DNA from: Mikania micrantha
Taxonomy: Eukaryota > Streptophyta > Magnoliopsida > Asterales > Asteraceae
Direction: 5' to 3'
DNA: 64,000 nucleotides
Assembly (NCBI GenBank): GCA_009363875.1
Contig: CM018695.1
Span: 19,068,755-19,132,754, forward strand
Under the pieces are notes generated by a model. It was not told the origin of the DNA. It saw only the letters and a list, made by a program, of their open reading frames with translations, and did no database searches. Positions 58,082 to 64,000 of this stretch are shown here, in pieces. Both the position numbers and the translations under genes were made by a program. Every line of letters starts with the position of its first letter. Positions within the stretch are counted from its first letter, which is position 1.

Positions 58082-59820
58082 CTACTATCATCACTATCAT
58101 CATCTTCATTGTTATCATCATCGTATTCTGGGACTTCTATTCCCTTTAGCCTTTTGATCTCCTTGCTCATCTCATGGTTTTACATAGCAAGAAATCTAAT
58201 AGCCCTTTAGTGCACCTTTATTTCCCCTCGAGACTTATTCAGTCTGTCAACAAGTTGGAGCATTCCATTTTGCATTACTCGAATGAGTGCATCCTTTTCT
58301 CCAGCTTCCTTCTCAAGTAAAAGAACTCTGTAATGTAGATTCTCGAGATTGACGGGTACACCTTTTGGCTCGTAAGGTGACTCAGCATGTAGGGGAGATT
58401 TTCCTTTGTCACCGTGTGAGTGAGGCGGTGACTTTGGAGTCTCAGAGTGAGGAATAGAGGTAGTAGAGGGTGACTGTGAGGAAAGGGTAGGAATTTTGAT
58501 GACTAGCTTAGGTTTAACTGGTTCAGTGGGTGGTTTTGGTTGTGAGGGTGGCTTTGGTTGTGTTGGTGGTTTTGGTTGTGAGAGTGGCTTTTATTGTGCG
58601 GGTGGTTTTGGTTATGAAGGTGGCTTTGGTTGTGTATGTGGTTTTGGTTGTGTGGGTGGCTTTGTTTGTGTAGGTGGTTTTGGTTTTGAAGGTGGCTTGG
58701 GTTGTGTGGGTGGCTTGGGTTGTGTGGGTGGTAGGATCGATGCAGCTGATGAGAAGGATAAATCAGAGAACATCTTCTGTAATCTGGGATCTCTTGTCCG
58801 CTTGGACATCGTCTTCTGCCTCTTTCTCTTTGGTGATGACTCAGTAGTTGGAGTGTAGTCAACATCCTGAGCTTCCTCTCTTTCTTCTCTGCTTGGAGGA
58901 GGCTCTTCTGCAACAAAGTCTTCACTTGAAGAGGAGGATGTCTTAGACAAATGTTCTTCGGCAATCGTACCAGTCTGTGTGCCGATAGGTTTATCATGTT
59001 CCTCAGCGACAAAGGCAACATGAGTGCCTTGACCTTCAACCACATTCTCTTCACCCACGAAGCGTTCGAACATAATCAGTGGTCTTTCTCCAGTGTACCG
59101 TTTCTTCCCTCGCTTGTTCATCTTCATGTATCCGAAGATGTCATCTCTCGTCCTCTTGATCTCCAATGTACCAAGTGTGGGAGTCAGAGAAGAGTAGCTT
59201 TTGTTGATGATGATTTGCATAAACCGAGGAAAAGCGAGAAACCGTTCCTTCCTTCGTCCTTTGATGTTCGCGTGCATGTCAAGGAAGATCATCTTCGAGA
59301 AGGTGAAGTCAACTCCAAGTGCTAAGGCCACCAGACAAGAGCTGGGAGTCTGGTTGAGCACGTCATATCCTCCTTTCCTTCCGGAGAGGCACTGAGTGAC
59401 CACGTGTGCCAAGTATCTCCAGTAAGGATGTAACAGTTTCTTCTCGGTTGGAGGATAGGCACCCTCGTGTCCCATCTGATACACGGTCCTGTTTACCAGC
59501 TCTTGATCCAACTCTACAGGGTCATCAGCTTTATCTCCAAATTGCAGACATTCTCGGAGGATCTGCTCTGTGATGACAATCGGTTGACCCTGAACCTTTC
59601 CGACAACGCTAAGTATCCCAAGTGAATCAGTGTGCTCTTCTACTGTGCTCCAGAACCCTCTAATAAAATCGGACACTATCGAGGGATGCTCCATGATGGC
59701 ATAGTTGACTGGTGACAGAATCAGCCCAGCAACCATACTTCTGAATTCCGAGTGTTTCTCTGGCGGGTCCCCAAGAAACGCGGTCATGTTATGGTCCGGT
59801 ACAAAGCGTAGGTCATCCAT
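56818..59820 (-). pseudogene. Env-position ORF (ORF2) of the SIRE-type element
   Basis: An extra reading frame between pol and the 3' LTR, the place where SIRE/Maximus copia elements keep their env-like gene. Function unknown. The first part (59820-58612) begins MDDLRFVPDHNM and contains a conserved globular domain (FWSTVEEH, ITEQILRECLQFGD, HPYWRYLAHVV, ALALGVDFTFSKMI). Then come a basic KRKRQK stretch and a PKPPTQ repeat. After stops near 58612 and 58589 and a frameshift near 58390, a coiled-coil-like segment (RVLLLEKEAGEKDALIRV, 58330 region) leads through two more stops into 58170-56818. That part starts with an acidic poly-Asp run and ends in a second globular domain (CCWMYDKERDIYLV, NFLSWYFDERNLAAI). 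No membrane segment is obvious. Originally about 1000 codons, now broken. Confidence 0.65.
58035..58130 (-). repeat. Poly-aspartate (ATC)n repeat within ORF2
   Basis: An ATCATCATC run on the plus strand encodes DDDDDDDDDDD in the ORF2 frame. Open frames on other strands here (His- or Met-rich) are by-products. Confidence 0.9.
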
Positions 59821-59879
59821 CTGAAAACAAAGCAGATTAAGTCAGTTCAGTTTAGGAAAAACACTAAGTCCAAAAGCAT

Positions 59880-60105
59880 TCTCGAAGGTTTGTGTGTTCT
59901 CGAAATCATAGCTGTATTCGAAGTAAAAAGCTTATTCGAAACAGAAAGTGTATTCGAAATCAGTCATACACGAAGAGTAGGTTGTACACGAAAATTCGAA
60001 GTTACAAGCTGTATTCGAAGTATAGACTGTACACGAAGTACATGCTGTACACGAAATTTTCTTGTATTCGAAATTTACTTGTATTCGAAATGACACATTT
60101 CGAGA
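59880..60105 (-). repeat. Phased CGAA array upstream of ORF2
   Basis: Thirteen CGAA words between 59883 and 60086, spaced 18, 18, 18, 18, 16, 18, 8, 19, 18, 18, 17 and 17 bases. They alternate between GTATTCGAA and GTACACGAA contexts. It lies directly before the ORF2 start in the minus-strand sense. Similar CGAA words occur, less regularly, in the LTR at 56570-56720 and around 60240-60530. Transcript or protein binding role unknown. Confidence 0.75.
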
Positions 60106-60129
60106 ACACAAGAAACCTTCATACGTTCA

Positions 60130-61745
60130 TCAATTTTTCTCCTTAGAACTTTTAATTTCATTTGACATGCTCTGAATCAATAGGCGACCATCATATCCAA
60201 GAATCGCCTTTCAATTTTAAGTCTTTCGAGGTCAATTTACCCAAAAACCATCTGTATACGAAAATTGTGTATTCGAAATCGATTTTGACCTTTATCTCTC
60301 AAATTCACGGTCAAAACTTGATGAAAATTTATACCTAGGGTCGCCTATAGGTGATTTACAAGATTGTCAGAGTGGATTTATGAGATCGGGTCTAGAAAGT
60401 GAGATCGCCTTGCAAAGGAGGTTTCTGTACTCGAAGGGCTGGTCAAAGACTGGTACTCGAAATAGAGGTTGACTTGCATATTTATAGGGTTGCTTCGAAT
60501 ACACATCCTTGGTGTACTCGATTTCGAGTACACACACACAATTTTTATTTCGATTAAATTCTAACTTTTCTGAAAATAAAATAAAATAAAATAAAATAAA
60601 ATAGAATTAAAATTAAAATTAACTTGGAAGTTTTGGACAAGTTTAAAGTTTAGTTGGGTCAATTTCGTGGGATCAAATCTGTCGCAAAATTTTACTCACT
60701 TAAGTAATTTCTTAACGAAGAGCAACTTTTAAACAACTATTCCCCACCAATGATTTCCACTTGTTAATCCATAACTTAGAAATAAGACATATGATCAAGG
60801 TTTTTCTGAAAATATCTTTTGGGAAGTTAGTAAGCAATCAAACTGTAAAACTAGATTAACATGCAACCTATCACTTTTGTGAAATCATTTGTTTCAAACT
60901 TTGATTGCGTTTCAACGAACTTAAAATGTTTTGACAGAGTTTAAGGTGAGAAAAGAAAAGAACAGATCTATTAGATTAGAATCAAGAACAAGGAGGGGTT
61001 CTATCATCTTGTGCTCATTGGCATCTTTTATTTACTGATCTGTAGACACATTGGCCTTAACGTCACACATCCAGGTCTTTGCTTACGCAAAATAAAGGAT
61101 GCTTCAGTAGATATTTCCCGCTCTTTGTTTACACAAAACATAGGAAATACCCGAGCTTTTCAAAACGATTTCAAGTTTATTAGAACACAATCTTGTTTTG
61201 ACTCAAGGACTTAAACAAAAAGTCAAATAGTTGTCACACATTTCTAGTTATCTAATGATCACAACTTCGCACTTATTAATTTATATTTATAATTTTTAAT
61301 TGATCAAGTCTGATTCTTTCATTTGGAAAACTTGTTTTAACTTCTTAGTGCATAATAGATATTCAAAGTTGTTATTCTTTTAGAGATTTTATTAAGATAG
61401 TAAAATTTTGATTCTCAGAAATTATTTCACTTCCCAATTTGACCGATTCACTTTGCTTGTCCAAATAAACTCTGTTTGTATTTTCTTAAGTTTTGAAATG
61501 ATAAAATCTTTTTGGAATTTTCTTGAATAATAAAAGGCAGGATCTCCTTTCTTAGGTTTTCAAAAACTCGACTCCCACTAAACTTGTAGATCATCTTAAA
61601 CTGACTCAAAAACTAAAATCTTTTTGTATATTGACTCAAAAACCGAAAATCTTTTAGTTGTTTTTGTAAATTTTCTCCCCCTAAATTTGTGATCTAAATT
61701 TGAAATAAACAAAACACAAATTTTACCATATTTACAAAAGATGCT
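60130..61745 (-). other. Non-coding spacer of SIRE-type element between pol and ORF2
   Basis: No protein-coding signal. Near pol there is an additional purine tract (minus strand TTTAGGGGGAGAAAATTT, 61673-61690), like that before the LTR. Extra internal purine tracts are reported for SIRE/Maximus elements. An (AAAAT)n run lies at about 60574-60603. Confidence 0.55.
61673..61690 (-). other. Internal purine tract downstream of copia pol
   Basis: Minus strand TTTAGGGGGAGAAAATTT, some 60 bases after the pol stop. It resembles the purine tract used for plus-strand priming at 56796-56808. Confidence 0.6.
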
Positions 61746-61746
61746 T

Positions 61747-64000
61747 TTAACTAAAGCTTATTAATTTGAGAGAGGCAAGCAAGTGATGAAAGCGTGCTGT
61801 ATCGAACAGTTTTGTGAAAAGATCAGCTAAATTGTCATATGTATGTACCTTTTCAAGATGAATTAGTTTCCGTTCAAAACAGTCACGGATGAAGTGAATC
61901 TGGATGTCAATATGTTTAGTTTTGGAGTGTTGTACCGAATTCTTGACGATCTGTAAAGCGGCTTCATTGTCACAATAAATAGGAGAGTCAAGAAAATTCA
62001 AACAGTAGTCAAGTAGCTGTTGTTGCATCCATATAACCTGAGAGCAGCAACTAGAAGCAGCAACATATTCAGCTTCCGTAGTAGATGTGGATACGGTTGT
62101 TTGTTTGTTGCACTGCCATGAGACAAGGCGATCTCCTAAGTACTAGCATCCTCCTGTGGTGGATTTCCTGTCTAAGTTAAACCACCAAAATCACTGTCAG
62201 AGTAAGCATGTAAATGAAATTCAGAGTTCTTAGGATACCATAAACCGAGACGAGGTTTCCCGACAAGGTAACGAAAGATTCTCTTGACAGCAATCAGGTG
62301 AGACGCCTTCGGATTGGCTTGATATCTGGCGCATTGACATACAGAGAACATGATGTCTGGTCGGCTAGCGGTCAAGTACATCAGAGAGCCAATCATCAAG
62401 CGGTATAGGTGTTGATCAGCATCTTCACCATCAGAATCTGAAGTTAAGACTGGACGTGCAGCCATGGGGGTAGATGCAGGCTTTGATTCTAACATCTTGA
62501 ACTTTGTCAGAATGTCAGTAACATACTTTCCTTGATGAATCAGAACGCCCTTCGGATCTTGCATTACCTGAAGACCCAGAAAGAAGGTCATTTCTCCCAT
62601 TGCACTCATCTCAAACTTCTTCTTCATTACCCCTTCAAATTCCTTGCACAACGCCGAGCTTGTGGAGCCAAATATAATGTCATTCACGTAGATTTGGACG
62701 AGAATAAAATCGTCCTTATCCTTGCGAACAAACAAAGTCTGATCGATGGCTCCACGGGTATATCCATTTGCGAGCAGGTGATCAGTAAGTGTAGAATACC
62801 ATGCTCGAGGTGCTTGATGAAGACCACAAAGAGCTTTTTCTAACTTGTAGACATGGTCCGGATACTGAGAATCTTAAAACTTGGGGGCAGGCACACATAG
62901 ATTTCTTCCTTTACCTTTCCATACAAGAAAGCGGTCTTCACATCCATCTGATACACTGTGAAGTTCATGTAGGAGGCATAGGCCAAGAATATCCGTATAG
63001 CTTCAAGTCTTGCGACTGGTGCAAAGACTTCCTCATAATCTATCCCCTCTGGTTGGTAGAAGCCCTGAACTACCAATCGTGCTTTGTTCCTGATAATTAC
63101 TCCTAAGTCATCTCTTTTGTTCCTAAAAACCCATCTGGTTCCTATAGGCCGCTTTCCTTTGGGTAAGGGAACTAGATTCCACACCTTGAGTTTCTGAAAC
63201 TGCATCAACTCTTCCTGCATTGCCTCGACCCAACTAGATTCCTTGAGAGCCACTTTGACATTCTTGGGCTCGACCTGCGAAATAACACAGGAATATAAAC
63301 AAGAATTAATCGGACCTGATTGACTTCTGGTAATTGTCTCTTCAGGAAAGAGGTTCTGAGCTGTAATGGATCCGCTCCGAGTGAGAATGCCTTCCGAGAG
63401 AGGTCCAATAATATTTTCAACTGGATGATTCTTGTTTATGCTGAGTGTCGGCACTTCGTCCACAGCTAGATTGTCTAGCAAATTGCTGATGTTGTTCACT
63501 TGATCTTCATTGGAGGAAGAAATGTTGTCGACAGCAGCAGTTTTACTCACTTCAGCTTCATGATCCACGCAATATTCCTCAGGGATGTTATCTGAGAATA
63601 GTGGATTATCAAAAGTTTGGTGGGAGGAAGATGAAACTTGATCTGTTTCTGGAAGCGGCTGAACATACTGAGAAGTGTCTGGATCTAATGGGAGAACTTC
63701 ATGTATCGGGGTTGGCTGATCTAGAGGAGCCCGATTGTACATGCCTGGAGGATCAACTGACAAAAACTTGGGATCACAGGGAACATAGTCAACTCTATAG
63801 TCGACATTATCATCTTTTTAGAAATCATCAGATTGCTCAGATGATCCTGCGCTCTCGGAAGTAGTGTTGAAAGGCCTAAATGTAGAATCATACTCAAATA
63901 GCTAGTTTGGACTAGAACCGGCATCTGTAGAGTTCATTTCTTGGCAATCAATATAATATGATTCCACGATCATTCGAGTCTTCTTGTTGTACACTCTGTA
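61747..64000 (-). pseudogene. Ty1/copia pol (integrase end, RT, RNase H) of SIRE-type element, continues off the right edge
   Basis: Read on the minus strand from the window edge: an integrase C-terminal tail (YRVYNKKTRMIVES), a low-complexity linker, then RT starting VKVALKESSWVEAMQEEL, ARLVVQGFYQPEGIDYEEVF and VYQMDVKTAFLYG. A frameshift at about 62875 follows. The next piece continues LEKALCGLHQAPRAW and carries the catalytic box as YVNDIIFGS, where the first Asp of YVDD is Asn. RNase H includes SRPDIMFSV and STTEAEYVAASSC, after a frameshift and TAG near 62170-62120, then HSKTKHIDI. The C-terminus at 61747 is as expected. Additional stops lie at about 63902 and 63818. Inactive. Confidence 0.88.

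Noticed and set aside
57675..58157. Met- and His-rich open frames around the poly-Asp tract, both strands
   Set aside because: They arise from reading the (ATC)n repeat in other frames. The minus-strand ORF2 frame has recognisable globular sequence on both sides and explains the region.
58496..58858. Gly-rich open frame on the plus strand (GGFGC repeats)
   Set aside because: It is the complement of the PKPPTQ repeat of ORF2, not a glycine-rich protein gene.

Overview
The window is plant nuclear DNA from a eudicot. The evidence is GT-AG introns in conserved plant genes, LTR retrotransposons of the Tekay/Del, Athila-like and SIRE types, hAT, Mutator and Harbinger-type non-autonomous transposons, tRNA-derived SINEs and an endogenous pararetrovirus. 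The repeat style reminds me of Asteraceae, but that is inference. About 90% of the window is repeat. Only two host genes are visible, both on the minus strand: the first seven exons of a Tas-like aldo/keto reductase (33-3935, running off the left edge) and a TMEM62-like metallophosphoesterase (about 30444-34603).

Layout. 1-4.0 kb: the reductase gene, with a Mutator-like element (804-1743, 9-bp target duplication) and a small LTR element (2221-3354) in two of its introns. 4.1-9.6 kb: a SINE, then AT-rich DNA full of ACACCATA/TATGGTGT motifs, broken by a solo LTR (5990-8064) and by two hairpin elements seated in TA microsatellites. 10-15 kb: low-information DNA, a SINE with target duplication, and an Athila-like gag/protease relic split by a hAT element (12376-13145). 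15.1-19.7 kb: four elements in a row separated by TA microsatellites. 19.7-28.7 kb: several rearranged copies of a caulimovirid-type endogenous pararetrovirus, including a head-to-head copy of the viral promoter region, and carrying a SINE, a hAT MITE and a Harbinger-like insertion. 30.4-34.6 kb: the metallophosphoesterase gene. 34.7-36.5 kb: a SINE and two AT-rich elements. 36.5-41.7 kb: a truncated Ty3/gypsy element with a 4.6-kb LTR. 43-44.2 kb: SINE-like units. 44.6-55.9 kb: a structurally complete but coding-dead Ty3/gypsy element with a GAGAC target duplication and a strikingly rearranged 3' LTR. 56.4 kb to the right edge: the 3' part of a minus-strand Ty1/copia element of SIRE type, with LTR, an extra env-position ORF, a phased CGAA array and pol.

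No transposon or viral coding region seen here is intact. Each gag, pol or viral reading frame carries stops or frameshifts. The reductase exons keep all four catalytic residues and splice in phase. The phosphoesterase keeps all five metal-site motifs. Exon boundaries were read by eye from splice consensus and phase. Transposon boundaries were read from target duplications where these could be found. Lineage names for retrotransposons and the virus rest on recognising motifs, not on a search.
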